A program made the translations under genes and the position numbers. The notes under the pieces were generated by a model, which was not told where the DNA came from, did not search any database, and saw only the letters and a program-made list of their open reading frames with translations. Shown piece after piece: positions 1 to 12,706 of a DNA stretch of 64,000 nt; position 1 is the stretch's first letter, and every line of letters starts with the position of its first letter. This DNA comes from Cocos nucifera (taxonomy: Eukaryota; Streptophyta; Magnoliopsida; Arecales; Arecaceae), in contig QRFJ01000296.1 of the NCBI GenBank assembly GCA_006176705.1, forward strand, positions 876,251 through 940,250, in the 5' to 3' direction.

Positions 1-232
1 TATTCTCTCATTACGTGAATAAGTTGTGGTGCTTAGAATGTTGGGGCTCAAAGTAAAAAAGCATATTCTGATCTTTCTCAAAGTTTTTTTGTCGACCATT
101 TCTCAGTGCTTCTTTAGTTAAAACAACCATACCATTGGTTAAATTCCTTCAGGACATATTCTTGACTCTTCTTTAGCTGTTGAACGGAGAAAAAAGTTGT
201 CTAAATTAACTCTTCTGTTGGATTTCATGCAG

Positions 233-288
233 GGGTTCCTCCAATGTGGATGATAGAGAATTATAAAGACAAAGCTAACAGCCATTGA
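233..288 (+). CDS. Terminal exon of an unidentified gene (5' part outside window)
   Basis: A pyrimidine-rich tract ends in a good 3' splice site (TTTCATGCAG, G at 232). An open frame follows that reads (G)VPPMWMIENYKDKANSH and stops at TGA 286-288. Bases 1-232 look like the end of the preceding intron. The short peptide reads like a conserved, charged C-terminus, but I cannot assign it to a family. Frame and exon status are inference from the splice site and peptide quality; the rest of the gene lies upstream of base 1. Confidence 0.45.
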
Positions 289-1084
289 GATTTTTTGTTG
301 GCACAGAATACGAAGGGTTGGAAGCTGTAACCTGATCGATCATTCATGATGCACTTATCTTCTTATTCTATTCTTGAAGCAAATGGTCAAAACCTTTCCG
401 GCCTAGTACACAAATCCTCACATTGTCCTCTTCAGTAACATTCTTTATCGATCAACACAAAGTGCTTTGACTATTTACTGTCGCAAAATAATGTGACCTT
501 AATCCTATATACTCAAAAGATCAACATGAGGGACAACCAAAAAAAAAAAAAAAAAAAAAAAATCTGCTTCATCCTCTCTTTCTTCTGCATTCTCATGCAT
601 CTGCACATGTTGTTGGAGTACCTTATCAAAAGGGAATCACGTGAAACACCATGAGAGCATACGGATATTTACAGGCCAGGCATATCGGTGCAAGGCAGGC
701 GAAGATGCTCCCTGAAATAGCAATTCACTTCCCTATCCTTGTTGGGATTTGGTGGGAACAAGACAAGCCTAGAACATTGGTACCAGTGTTCGCAGATTTT
801 ATCGACGACACCAGTTGGCACCCATGGTGATTTGTAACTTTTTCCAGGGATCCTATCAATGGACTGCCTCAACTATTGTTTTTCAAATAAATCGAGATAT
901 CTATTAGAAGCCCAGCTAGGATTGCCATCCTATGGTTAAAGGTACAAATGAGTTCGGTTGCTCATGAACCATTCGAGCTGGGCTCAGCTTAATTCGATTC
1001 AAAGTTGAGCTTGAGTAGTTTAAAATAGTTTTATAGAATTTTTTTAAAAAAGTTAAGAATAATATTTTATATTTGTACTTCATA

Positions 1085-1085
1085 C

Positions 1086-1127
<42 letters not shown>

Positions 1128-1128
1128 A
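1085..1128. repeat. (TA)n(GA)n compound microsatellite
   Basis: About ten TA units run directly into about twelve GA units in intergenic DNA. Confidence 0.9.
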
Positions 1129-2086
1129 CTCTTTATGAAAGCCTACCGTGGGATCACTATAATTTTGCTCTAGATCAGATGGAACCTTTCAAGCGGTCTT
1201 CCTTCCTCTAGTATAATCCAAATTCCCGGAAGCCACCTACTTTTGAGTCTCAATTATTTGGACAATTAGGACGCATAACCCCCTCCAATGCCACATGTCA
1301 TGCCAAGATTAGTGATTCAAATCAAACACCACCATGCCGTCCTCATCCTGTGAATTGCACCAATTCTCTCATGAGCATGCATCTGTTCTATGGTACCATG
1401 GTTGGGTCCAATAGCATTGTTCCACACAAGTCAACACTTAGGAATCTAAATCTCACCTTAAAAAGGTTCACCAATCTTACTTCTCCCAGAAGCATAGCAA
1501 TAATGAAAAGCTTTGATCAACTAGTGCAAGTCGCCACAAACAAAGCACTTCCAATTTATCAAATGAAGGGCAGGCCATCTTTTCTAGCCGTATATGCCAA
1601 TAACTTCTCATCAACTGCAGGATAGCTGCCTGCGCTATATTCAACTCTTCTTTGGATGCATGCAAACTTTAAAAAGATAGTTTAGCCTTCCTTTCTTACT
1701 TGATTAGAAAGGAAAGGCCAAAGACCAGGACCGATTCAGCCAAATAGAACCCAACTTTGTACTAGTGGATGACCCCACCTTATCTACTATCCGCCACCAG
1801 CCAAAATCCCAAGTGGGAGATTACTTCATGGAAAAGGTTAAAAAAGGATCAAATTTCTCGAAAGCACAGGAGGCCAGGGTGATGAGCGATCCACCAGAGA
1901 AAAGTCACCGAAAGCTACTGTAATGGATTTAAAGGCAATGATGGCTTTCCCATCGCCTTTCTGTCCCTTTGCGTTTTGCGTCGGCTTCCTTCAAATCTCC
2001 CCTTCATCAACCTGAACCCTGTCAATTCTTCTTTTGTTTTTATTTGAGTCAGTGCTGCCGTACCGTTTCCAGTGAGTTTAAGTCTC

Positions 2087-2145
2087 GGCCTCCTGCATGG
2101 TCCTGGAGTGGCCGGCTCGGCCTCCTGCATGGTCCTGGAGTGGCC
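2087..2145. repeat. 32-bp tandem duplication
   Basis: The 27-bp block starting GGCCTCCTGCATGG occurs at 2087-2113 and again, identically, at 2119-2145, a 32-bp period. Identity of the copies implies a recent slippage or duplication event. Confidence 0.9.
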
Positions 2146-3333
2146 ACGAGAGCATGGAAACAAATGTTGCAGGAAGGACGGGAGATGGAGCGAAGAGTAC
2201 CAAATAAAAGAGGTCAGCTTTTCACAGGACTAACGAAGTACGAGGGATCTTTTTATCCAAAAAAAAAAAAAAAAAAATCTACTTAAAAAAAAAAGTACGA
2301 GGGATCTCACGGTGGGTTCAATAATTGTAAGAGCATTCACCACACAGCAGCGATGAAAGAAATCAGCCTTAGACATAATTACTATAATATTTGTTTCAAA
2401 AGGACAGCTGCCAGCTTTATTGGAAGAGATTCATGTGACTCCGAAATGGTGAGATCCTCATCCTTTAAAATTATGATTATCAATTTTACAATTTAAATGC
2501 TAAAATAATGAACAAATCCCACCATAAGTAATCACAATTAGAGGTGAAAATCCATTTTTTTAAGAAAAAAATTTATTGGGAGGAGATTATTACATGCATT
2601 AAATGTTTTATATAAACATGAAAGCTTTAACATTGTATTATTGCAAAGGTTCATCTTTTACTTATAGCAATAGGATTATGCTAATCCAGACAGTCAACAT
2701 GGTCTCCCGTGAGATCTCATGTGATTACCAAAACGAGAGGGGTAAATAGCAGACAGAATGCAGACCACGATGGACAGATGAGCTCTTCTCACACGCCCGA
2801 TACAAAAAGTCTATACAGCGACGGCAACCTCGAGCCAGGTTCGGTCCACCAACCAATGGCACTGGCAGTGGTCATCAAAGCAACAACATTGTACCTCAAA
2901 GCTTTGCTTCACTGATTGGCTTCGACTCCGACAGCATGAGGGCCACGGGGGCAAATTCAAAGTTAGTAAATGGATGGCGCTTTAAGCATTGCCTGGTCAC
3001 CCAAAAACACGTCACCACTCACTGAATCTAGTACAGTATAAAGTAACATGCAAGGTCAGCACCCACACAACTTCATCTCTTATTGTGGAGAGGATCCTAT
3101 ATATGGAGCTTCACAATATTTTCTTTCATGCTCATGAAATAACAGAGAATGGAAGGAAGGGGGAAAAAAAAAAAGTAAAATAGAAATTACATTACAAGAA
3201 GCTCCACTCCTGGAAGAAGGCTAGATGCCAATTGCCACCAAATGCAAGAAGCCTTAACTTTGTACAAGCTGAAGACCTTCAGATGGAAGGAAAAGAAACC
3301 TAAGAAAAACAATATACTACCATCTCTTCTCTA

Positions 3334-5589
3334 TCAAACATTACTGTCTAAAATCCCCTTAAGGGAGTTCAGCCCCTCCGCCGATATGCTTCTGCGAACC
3401 CTGGATCTTGCGAACTCGATTCGAGGGGGTGGATTGGGTGAAAAACATATGACCAGGACGGTCAGATTATCACGAGCGTTGAGTTTGAGTGCCTCCTGAA
3501 CTAGCTCTCTTGAGCATCTCTCAGGATCATTATGGGCCATGAGCTCCTTCCTGGCAATTGTCACAGCATATTGGCTGGTCATCACATCCCAGAGGCCATC
3601 GCATCCCATTATTAGGAACTCATCTTCCTCCGTCAAAGTCGTCACCTGCAGCTCAGGCTCTGAGCTTAATGGGCATGCAGCACCTTTGAGATCCTTCATA
3701 TGCCAATCACCAAGAGCCCTGGCTACTGATAGCTGGCCATTCAGGTATCCATCATAGACGACACCGCCAAGTTTTTCGATCCTGAGCCTTTCAATGTTAC
3801 AATTGGGTTTGTGGTCTCTGGACAACTCAACAGCTCGGCCACGCTTTCCTAATACAGCTCGGCAATCACCGGCATTGGCGATATGCAATGTCCTATGGAT
3901 CATCAAAGGTAGGCATAAGAAAAGGAAAAGAAAAAAGATAACCAAATGGTAAGAATTATGACCAACTCTTTATTAACACAACGGAACGGTTGTATATTGA
4001 CAGCAGCAATGTCATAAGCTCATTATGGTTCAGAAACATACAACTAAGCAATCACTGACAATAAAATGATCTCTAATTATGATGTATAAGCCACTGTTTC
4101 AGTAATTTATGAGCAGTAATATTTAATCATGTGATCCAAAAGATGCAACCACATGAATTCCAAAACTCTAGGTTAATTGTGAAATTTATCTGATGGCATG
4201 CATTACCGTATATGACCAACAAGCAAGAGCAGTGACTATGACTGCAACTTCTACAATGATGTGGGGTTCATTTATTACTAGCCTCTAGTCTTTCCAATTT
4301 TTGGCTTTCTCTGGCTGCATCCAAGTATTCCCTACACGTTAGGTGTGTAAATAGTTACAAACTCAACCATTCAAAGAGACTGTTAGGTCTCACCAGTCAA
4401 GCCAACCAACCATTTATATGGAAGAACCATCAAAGCATCCAAGGCCTTCGAGTTGTTTGGAGATGCAGCTAAGTTTGACAAGGCATAACTCCTTGATAAA
4501 ATGGTAAAAGTACAAGCACGAGCCTAAAAGGCCAAACAAGAGACAGTAGGTGAATGATGAGATCAGGGCTAACCTCCCAAAAATAAGGGCAGTGAGTGCC
4601 GTGGTGCCGGATGTACTGTCAAGCGAATGGGCATCGGCGAAGGCATGGTCAGCTCTCAAGAATGCACTCCTTATGGCCTTCTCCATGCAATTGGGGAAAT
4701 GAACATCCTCAATTATATACCTCAGTATGTTCTTCCGGATGAAAGATGCTGCATCCGTGCCATCATGGCCATCAAACACCTGCCCATATAAATTGCTCAA
4801 TCTAAGCTTACTACTACAATAAAATTTCCTTAATGTATGCATCACATATTGAATTCATCAAATGAGTGTATACTTGACCATGAATTTTACGAGTTACATT
4901 AATTATGAAAGGGAAAGCATTGATATCAAATAACAAAGATGCTTTAGCAAAAATGCCACATGGTGAAAGCCAATCATCAATGTAAAATATTCTAGTTATA
5001 CAAGAAAACATAAAAACAACTTTATCTAGATGGTAATAACGCATCAAAACTTAATTATAATTTAAAGGAAATTAGATTCTAACCGCACCCCATAGAAAGC
5101 CCCTGGTGATGCAACATTGGCAATATGTCCAAGATGATCTACCAGATTATCTACACAGATGTGCTCATCTTCCATGCTCTGTTTCGGCCCGATCTCGGCA
5201 CAGCTTCCAGACCGGAGAACAGGAAAGAACTCTGACCGCCTATCAGAGGAAGACTTCAAGCTCAAACCCCCAATGTCCAACTCCTGCAAAGAAATCACTG
5301 TAAAAACTGCTTCAAGAACACAGTAAAGAGAAAACATATAGAACAGTTGGATGGCATCATCTATACATACTGATTCAGCTGAAATATCCAATTGGGCGGT
5401 GCTCGCGCAATGCCGAATCGCCGAGAGGTGTCGAGGCGGCTTCCCGGCTTTCATTTGCTTGGTGGCCTCTGGAGTTCCCAGGTCCTGCCCATCTAGGGAA
5501 GACCCACTACTACCAGCGTCCTTGCTCATGAACCCGCCATCCAAAACGCCCAAAGGAGACGAGAGATCAGTCCCTGCAGCCACCTTCAT
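3334..5589 (-). CDS. Protein phosphatase 2C (DBP1 / PP2C27-like), 4 exons, 392 aa
   Basis: Predicted Mg/Mn-dependent Ser/Thr phosphatase of the PPM/PP2C family. Exons in order: 5589-5371, 5283-5089, 4779-4574, 3892-3334. Introns follow GT..AG and all phases join. The N-terminal ~75 residues are Ser/Gly-rich and non-catalytic. Catalytic motifs: SMEDEH (Glu111), VFDGHDG (Asp141-Gly142), GDCRAVL (about 215-221), CDGLWDV (Asp305) and ARDNLTV (Asp348), which are the acidic metal ligands expected of PP2C. Length and N-terminal layout match DBP1-type proteins, from memory. I chose ATG 5589; the frame stays open upstream only through a GTG. The 5' leader (5590 to about 6330) probably contains an intron that I cannot place. 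No stops interrupt the model. DBP1-type proteins are reported to bind DNA and act in defence signalling; that role is inferred, not seen here. Confidence 0.93.
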
Positions 5590-6340
5590 CGACACCAACC
5601 ACCAACAAGGAAACCTTTTCACCAACTCAGAGATCAAGACACCAAACACAGAAAGATCCTGTTAACTCCCAATCTACCGCAATACCACCAGCACCCAAGG
5701 ATTGCAGAAAGCTCCCTCCTTTATGGACCCCACTAGCTCTGCAAGCAAATTCACAGAATTCTAACTTCAAATCATAATAGAAGACAACTGAAATTGATCA
5801 TTCCGACGGCAATAAGGCTCTCCACCTCTCCCCAAGCATTCCAAACGAGAGAATACCCAAATAACCATGAATCCCAACAAAGAACCCGACGTCTCCAAAG
5901 AAAAACACTAAATTTTATTAAGCCAAAAATCCAGAGGATTCAAAAGCAAACTGCTACAGATCTCCACCCCGTAATTTCTCAGCAATCACACAAAAAAATG
6001 AAAAGCTTATAAAAACTCACCAAAATCCAATTTTTGAGTACATAAACAAGAGTTCATGGATCCCTAAAGCACACCCAGTAAACGTTACAAACAAACCCTA
6101 GAACAGACGAAGTTCTCTAAAAAACTACCAAAAAAATGCCAACTTGCAAAAGGATTCCGGTGATAAAAACCCTAAAACATAACCAGGATCAAACAGCGAG
6201 AATTTCCCAGCGCTGGATCCCAGTATCAATTCGTTTTTCTTCTGTTCTTCCCTTGGTGATGGGAAAAAATAGCCAAAAATCGGTTGAAAAGGAGGGAAAG
6301 AAAGGCCAGAGCTTTCAAGAGAGGGGAAAGGGAGGGGAGG
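5590..6340 (-). other. 5' leader region of the PP2C gene
   Basis: Between the chosen start codon and the likely core promoter there is no coding signal. Two telo-box motifs (AAACCCTA on the + strand, TAGGGTTT on the gene strand) lie at 6093-6100 and 6167-6174; these are common in leaders of plant housekeeping genes. A 5'-UTR intron is likely given the length of about 730 nt, and an acceptor-like AACAG is seen near 5657 on the minus strand, but its donor is not clear. Confidence 0.4.
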
Positions 6341-6347
6341 AGATGGC

Positions 6348-6700
6348 TTTATTTAATGACCCGGCGGTGACCGGCGATCCCCGGTTCTCGGGTGGCGGGT
6401 GGGGACACGCGTCGGTTCACTCGGGGTTCAATGGTGGTTGACTAATGACTTCAGATCCCCTGGCGTTTCACACGGAACCGTGCGTCTGGGCAGTCACCGG
6501 CCGTCCGATCCGTACATCTCTGAGGGGCGTTTCACGGTCGAGATTCGTTTACTTTAGAGCACGTGGGAGAGCCGGATGGGACGGACGCGACGGCATGTAA
6601 CGGCGCGCGGGGAAACCTTGCGAGATACCATTGGGTGAGCCGTTACTTTTTGTTTCGCTGCGTAAACGGAGAGTTGACCTCCGTGACGTGGACTAGTCGT
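6348..6700 (-). promoter_or_regulatory. Putative PP2C promoter: TATA-like box, G-box/ABRE, W-box
   Basis: On the gene strand a TATA-like TTAAATAAA sits at 6348-6356. Upstream is a GC-rich region carrying a palindromic G-box CACGTG (6560-6565, context CACGTGGG as in ABREs), a second ACGT core in TGACGTGG (6684-6691) and TTGACC, a W-box-type core (6674-6679). These are motif matches only; the transcription start is inferred to lie about 30 bp below the TATA-like box. Confidence 0.4.
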
Positions 6701-7317
6701 CCTACTTTTATTTATTTATCTATTTATGTTAGGGCCTAAAAAGCCCCAAGGAGCTAACCAAAGTTTGGAAGTTTGATGCATGGTTGATTGTGGATTTTTC
6801 AACTTGAGTAGTTGCGGCTTTGTCTCGAATTCAGCAATATGTTCTGTTCCTTATAAACCTAATAAACCTAAGGGAATTAGTTTAATTCTTCATAGCCCAA
6901 ATGAGGGTAGGGTCTAGGTAGATCTGATTGCCCTTATTAAACCGCACTTAATGGGAGCTATTGGATTCCAATCTCAAACCCCTGTAGTGCTCATGTGCAA
7001 GATGAGATTGTTGATAATGCAATCTAGCTCATTTCCCACTTAAAAATAAAATTTCTACATCCGATAATATCCACACAATCTTACCATCCTTTAAAGCAAT
7101 CATACTCACCGCTTTTATTCCTATAAGAAGAATGGTATTATTTGACCAGTTCATTCAAGATGGCACAGATTCCATGTCTTATTAACGACCTGTATCTTTG
7201 TAAATCACACCAACTCATTCTTGTTATGTCATATAGATAAGCGGGGCAGGTAAGAAATTGGCACCTTACAGAGTACTTGAAATATAGACCCAGCATAAGT
7301 AATTTCTTTTGCATAAA

Positions 7318-7321
<4 letters not shown>

Positions 7322-7381
<60 letters not shown>
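7322..7381. repeat. (TA)n microsatellite
   Basis: About 29 uninterrupted TA units in intergenic DNA. The predicted poly-(YI) peptide over it is an artefact. Confidence 0.95.
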
Positions 7382-7385
<4 letters not shown>

Positions 7386-9256
7386 ACATATTTTAGAATA
7401 CTTATATTATAAATGTTATGGAAATATTAGGATGAAATCAAACGGTCTCTCCCAAAGAAATGTTAGGATGCATTATTTTCATCTTTTTCTCAACAAATAA
7501 ATAATTGATTAATTACAGCAGACAACACAAAACAGCCATCTATTTTCTGGACGACCAACTACTTTGACAAGGTGAAATTCTGGGTTGGTGGTTCGCCTTT
7601 TATTAAGTCTGGACAGAGACACGCCATGGAATGGTATATGTCGATCACTCTCTCTCTGCAGGCATTACAAAAAAGCTCACGTGTTGCATGCTTTTGATTT
7701 CCAGGTTGGCTTCAAGTTGGGCAATGAAATGCTCCTAGAAAGCAACAGAGCACCAAACGTAAGAGTGCATGACTGGTACACATCATTGCCCATTTTCTTT
7801 AGTTGTTGATCCAACTGATCAGATGCAGATCAGCTGAGCTTTCCGGAACACAAAACACACTCAGGAAGCAGATTAGAATCCCACGTCTGATCAAGCTTTG
7901 AAGTGGGACCCTCCATCCTTTCTCTGCATTGTGCGAGCCTTATTCCGGACAGGAGTTGGAAGCACTTGGGGTCCAGGATTGTCCAGCTGATCCATCGGCA
8001 GGATCTTTGGATGGAGATCTAGAAGAGCAACGTGAGATTTTAGATAGGGTGGGGTGAGAATGGTTGGTTGAAGGTGAGCATTGGCCCATGGGAGCTTCCA
8101 TTCGTAGCCTTTCACGTTGTTGTTGACTTGCTTACATTTGCTTCTGCTCTCGGTTTCTCCTCCTCTCTCTCACCTACCCAATGAATTGCGTATCACCTTT
8201 TGTGCTTCAAACAAATATAGGTATTTTAGGTAAAAAAATATTATTTTGAGGAGTACAAAAAGGAGATCAAAATGGCACCGAGTCTATGACAGCCATTTGA
8301 CCGACCAGCATCCTTGCATCACCAGTTTGTAATCACAGCTGATGATAGCGGATCTGCTTTCTTCATCCGAGCAGCGTAACCTCCGAATGCGGCATATCTT
8401 CGCATTCATCAAGCTTTGTTTCTCATCGCAACTAAATCCAAGAGTACATTTTTCCCCAACTCACTAATCTCAAAGTTTCTGAAGCAACCCTTGCTGTTTA
8501 TATGGGAAAATAGGAGGTTTAAGTCCATATCTGGAAGCAGTATTCCTTAGAATTTTATGCAGAAATGGTTTGACATGGGTTCGAGATGTTCTTTCCTTGA
8601 AGTGCCAGCATTCTTAATCAAATTTCTAAACCTGTTTGGATGGTGTCCGATGCGATCTCAGGGTGGGTGCGAAGATTTCCTGCGGCAGCAAAACATGGTA
8701 CTGAAGAGTTCTTCGGATTGTCCATGTTGCTGATCCGGGAAATAACAAACTCGGATAACCCACCGCATGCCATCCAAGAAGGTATTGAGATCCATCTTAA
8801 AATAAACTAATAATATGGTATCAAAATAAATTATGGAGGAGCCACGGGTACAGCACCGTATTGCATTCAATAAACAAATAACAGATACTTAAGAATTCGT
8901 GAAAAGGAGGAGCAAGGTTATCCTCTGATTCATGAGTCTGTCGTGGACAAGTTGATGAGAATATATTGGTAGATAAGTCAATTATTTGTGGACACGATGT
9001 ATCCGTTTGCCAATATAAAAATCAGAAGTTATCAAAGAATTTCACTGAAGATAAATAGATAACGTTCTGGTTGTCATTTAGAAACGACTAGATTCTTCTG
9101 TAAAGCCAAAGAACAAATGAATGGATACCTCCACACAGATCCTTGATTTCATTGAATTCATCTTTCGATCACTTCACAGAATATATATATATATATATAC
9201 ATACATACACTTCCCCAAGTGTGTGTCCCTTTCTCCTCCCTCCACTTCTCCCAAGT

Positions 9257-9284
9257 GGTATCAGACATATCAGAGCCAGGTTTG
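9257..9284 (+). other. Possible relic of a retrotransposon primer-binding site
   Basis: The segment reads TGGTATCAGA followed after three bases by ATCAGAGCCAGG. Plant Copia elements commonly prime on initiator tRNA-Met with TGGTATCAGAGC. This could be a split or duplicated PBS after a degraded LTR (about 8880-9256), but no LTR ends or coding domains are visible. Confidence 0.25.
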
Positions 9285-9646
9285 CTTGAGGTATCATAGA
9301 GATACCAATACACTGGTTTCCAATTCCAGGTTTGTAGGTCATATTAAAAGACAATGTAATGTTTCATGAATCATGATCACCTGCGATATTTTGCATTCTG
9401 CATTGCAAAAGCAAATGATCTTCTAACAAGTAAAATGACTTGGGCATCCATGAGGTATTTAGGAGTTCCTATCACCATCTTGATGTCCAGCAGATCAACA
9501 GTTGGCAGGTTCAGAATCTTTGGCAGAAACAGCGGTTGGTGCAGAGACGGATGATTCTCAAAACAATCGAATTTTGAACAATGAAAGAGATATTGGTTTG
9601 TTAAAATATAAAAAAGCACATCTGCAGCATCTTTTACGTGCAACAA

Positions 9647-11553
9647 CTATAATTCAGTATGCTGACCACCCAGCTGGCTAAATAAGATGGCCATGTCCAT
9701 TCCCTGTACCATGGTAGGCATTGCTGTTTCATAAGGACACTCCTTAGAAAATCCAACCTTCCCAGACTTCTTCACCTTCCTCATGCAGCTCTTGAACTTC
9801 TCGTGACATTTCACACTCATCAAACCTGGAACAGTTTCCAACAATGACAGGAGTCAGCTTCACCTCACAAATAACAAATACCATGATACATCATTAGCTA
9901 TTCCACTAATGCTCTGTTACCGCTATTATAGAGATGTCTCAAGTTGGAAAGTGGAAATCATGCCACATGATCTCCTGCCACAGCTCCAGAAGATGCATTA
10001 TGGTGACAGGCTATAAACATAATCAACAACAAGCTTGATCCTGGATTTGCCTTCGGTCTATAGAGCATCTAGAAGAATTCCACAAGGATTTAACTGAACA
10101 TGCTAATACATATTTAAAAATTTCAAATTTTTCTCCTGATTAGGTAACAAGAACATGGAGCAACCAGAAGGTAGGCTAGGGAGTTGATGATTGGGATGCA
10201 AGTGATTTTAGAACCATGGGGCTTTTGCTCTCCAATATCTATATGCTAACCAATGTTCTAAAAAGGGGCTGTGGTATAGAGCCGTTCAAGTGACAACATA
10301 TAGCCTTCAAAAAATCAGTAGAAAGATTAAAAGTCAAGACATGATAAAAATTGGTCATAAAACTAGGCAAAATAAGGGGGAAAATCACTTCAACTGGGTA
10401 GAATGTTGCAACAATTGAGACAGTCCTTGAGGCTATTTATAGGCCATACTGGTGCTCATCTAGGTCCAAAGCAAGTTAGACGAGCCACAACAATTACAAT
10501 AGAGGGCTATAAATCATAGAGTTGATACAAATTATGCATTATGTAATTTGGAACCATATATGCGCATCAAAATCATAAGGTCAACTGGGAATCCAGATTT
10601 CTTGAACATATGGCATAGCTTTTATGGGAAAAACATTGCTGAGGAAAAAGAGCTGCACTAATAGCACAAGAAAGATGAGGAGAGAAAAAGCGAACAAAAG
10701 AGTAGGGAGAAGCATGAAAAAAAAAGGAGCCATTTTTCTTTTGTTTCACCTGTAAACAGCATTTTAAATTAAGTCCTTTGGTCCCTCTAAACATTTAGGC
10801 TTGCTTTTCTGCACAGGTATTCCTGGCGTGCAAACACTTATGGACAAGCCTGGAATTAAACATAAAATGCTCATCAAAATTAAGGACTGTATGGAACTTT
10901 CAGTAACAGGATTATATGTAAATTGACGGTCAATCCAGGAGGCAACCTTATCCCACGCAAATGCAAACTGCCCATGGTTTGTTTGCCCAATTTGCATCTT
11001 GCCCTAAGTTGGGCCTACTTTGCCTGCATATGCAATGGCAGGGGTCCAGGAAACTTACATGGGCACCCTCTAGGCATCCAGTCACATATAGGGGCTACAT
11101 GGTTCTCTTGATTGGTGGATTGGAGCCCAACCAAATCTTAAGCCCATGTTGCTACATTGACAGCTCAGGTATTAGGACAAAAAGCCAAAGGAGGGGTGAC
11201 AAGCAAATAGATTTAGGATTGGAAAAAAGAAAAAAAAAAAGGACATAATGTTAAGAACACTCATCCCATTAAAATTTTATGAATAATCAGTAAAAGAAGG
11301 ATCTACTGGTTTGCTGTTTCATATCTGAAAAGTAGCAGGACTGTAAGTTCTCAGCTTTGACAAAAAGACATTCAAGGTTCTATAAAATTTTCACTTTAAG
11401 ATGATAGGTTATATGATAACTAGAAGCATATTGTTAAGGATGTGGAGATCTATTTGAAAATTAGAAAATGGTTCAGATCTGATTTCGAATTGAGTTCTTT
11501 TATCAGATCAGCAAGAAAACTTATTAAATTATTAAAAAAAAGAAGAGAGAGTG

Positions 11554-11613
<60 letters not shown>

Positions 11614-12658
11614 AAAAAGACAGAGTGGAGGACTGGGTCAAGGGATCTAGAGAAAGAAAAATGCACTCAGCAAACATAAATAAGTTCATTTGATTTTATG
11701 CATAACTTACAACTTCACAAGGAGTCCTCACATCCACTTCACCTGAAGGTTCCAGTGAGACCTCAGCCATGCAGTTAATCAAACAGAAAAGTGGCTCATG
11801 AAGGATGTACAAGGAAACTTGCAGCCTAAAAGTTGTTTGCCAAATGTGCACTTAGAATTGAGACTTTATGTACGCTTGCCACTAATGTTTCTTTATGGTT
11901 GGTTATGAAAAGAGACATGAACCAGAGCTTTGGGAAATTAGCAAAGATGTGAAAACCAGAAAAAACAATTAAAAAATGAATTAAAGCAAAGGAAAGTTGC
12001 TAGATCCTATTTCACAACCAAGATTGCAAATGTAAAAGCATTAAGGGCCCAAAGAGTTCTAAGAACATCATTTCAAAAGCATGCCTAAGAAAATGTTAGT
12101 GTTGACGTGCAACTCATTGGATGAATGGAATGTAGATTAGTTCAACCATTGTCCCTTCCCTGCTTGAAAAAAATCATCCACAGAAAGAAGGTGCCAGTTT
12201 TGTTTGTTTGGTAAAGCCTCATAATATTGTACCAGAGACCTGGAGCTGAATCCAGCCTTCATCAGTTGCGGGCAAGGGCTACGCCTTCCTTGTGGTCTAG
12301 CCTGCTGCTGGACACCTCTTACATTAAAAAACGGGGAGAAAAAGAAAAATAAGTATGAAGAGACACATTGATAAGTTTTTGGCTATGGAGCTGCAACAAG
12401 TTCCCAAAAATTGATCATCTTAGAAATTTACAAGTGTATTGTGCAGGCACACCATCATACAAAGAAAATGCCAGATAAGCATGAGTCTATAAGAATGATG
12501 TATTAGCTGTTTGTTATTTATTTCAGGAAATTTTGGAAATAAATGAGTCGTAATACATACATATATATACATACATATACATACATACATATACATACAT
12601 ATACATACATACATATACATACATATACATACATATACATACATATATATACATATAC

Positions 12659-12706
<48 letters not shown>

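Larger units (their letters stand above)
289..3333. other. Intergenic stretch and 3' flank of the PP2C gene
   Basis: No convincing coding region. It holds poly(A) runs (540-561, 2261-2278), a (TA)n(GA)n microsatellite near 1085-1128, a 32-bp tandem duplication at 2087-2145 and, below 3333, the presumed 3' UTR of the minus-strand phosphatase. Short ORFs here lack codon continuity or family features. Confidence 0.5.
6730..9646. other. Intergenic region between the PP2C promoter and the PLA2 3' end
   Basis: No gene recognised. It contains a long (TA)n tract at 7322-7381, a (TA)n/(CATA)n tract near 9181-9210, and at 9257-9284 a sequence resembling a plant retrotransposon primer-binding site (TGGTATCAGA, then ATCAGAGCCAGG). 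The part just above 9366 is presumably 3' UTR or downstream flank of the PLA2 gene. The minus-strand ORF at 7891-8115 has no recognisable family. Confidence 0.4.

Noticed and set aside
1350..1625. 91-residue ORF in intergenic DNA
   Set aside because: No family feature, no promoter, and the opposite strand is equally open over 1477-1665.
5062..5649. Longer PP2C N-terminus starting upstream of residue MKVAAG
   Set aside because: The upstream start codon would be GTG, unlikely for a plant nuclear gene. The first ATG in frame is at 5589. The downstream extension of that ORF reads through the exon 1 donor (GTATGT) into intron.
5106..5665. Plus-strand ORFs opposite PP2C exons 1 and 2
   Set aside because: Antisense shadows of conserved minus-strand PP2C exons with proper splice sites.
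7309..7500. ORF rich in Tyr-Ile repeats
   Set aside because: Translation of a (TA)n microsatellite. The same applies to the ORFs over 9169-9369, 12420-12757, 15206-15469, 15741-16073 and 15847-16050.
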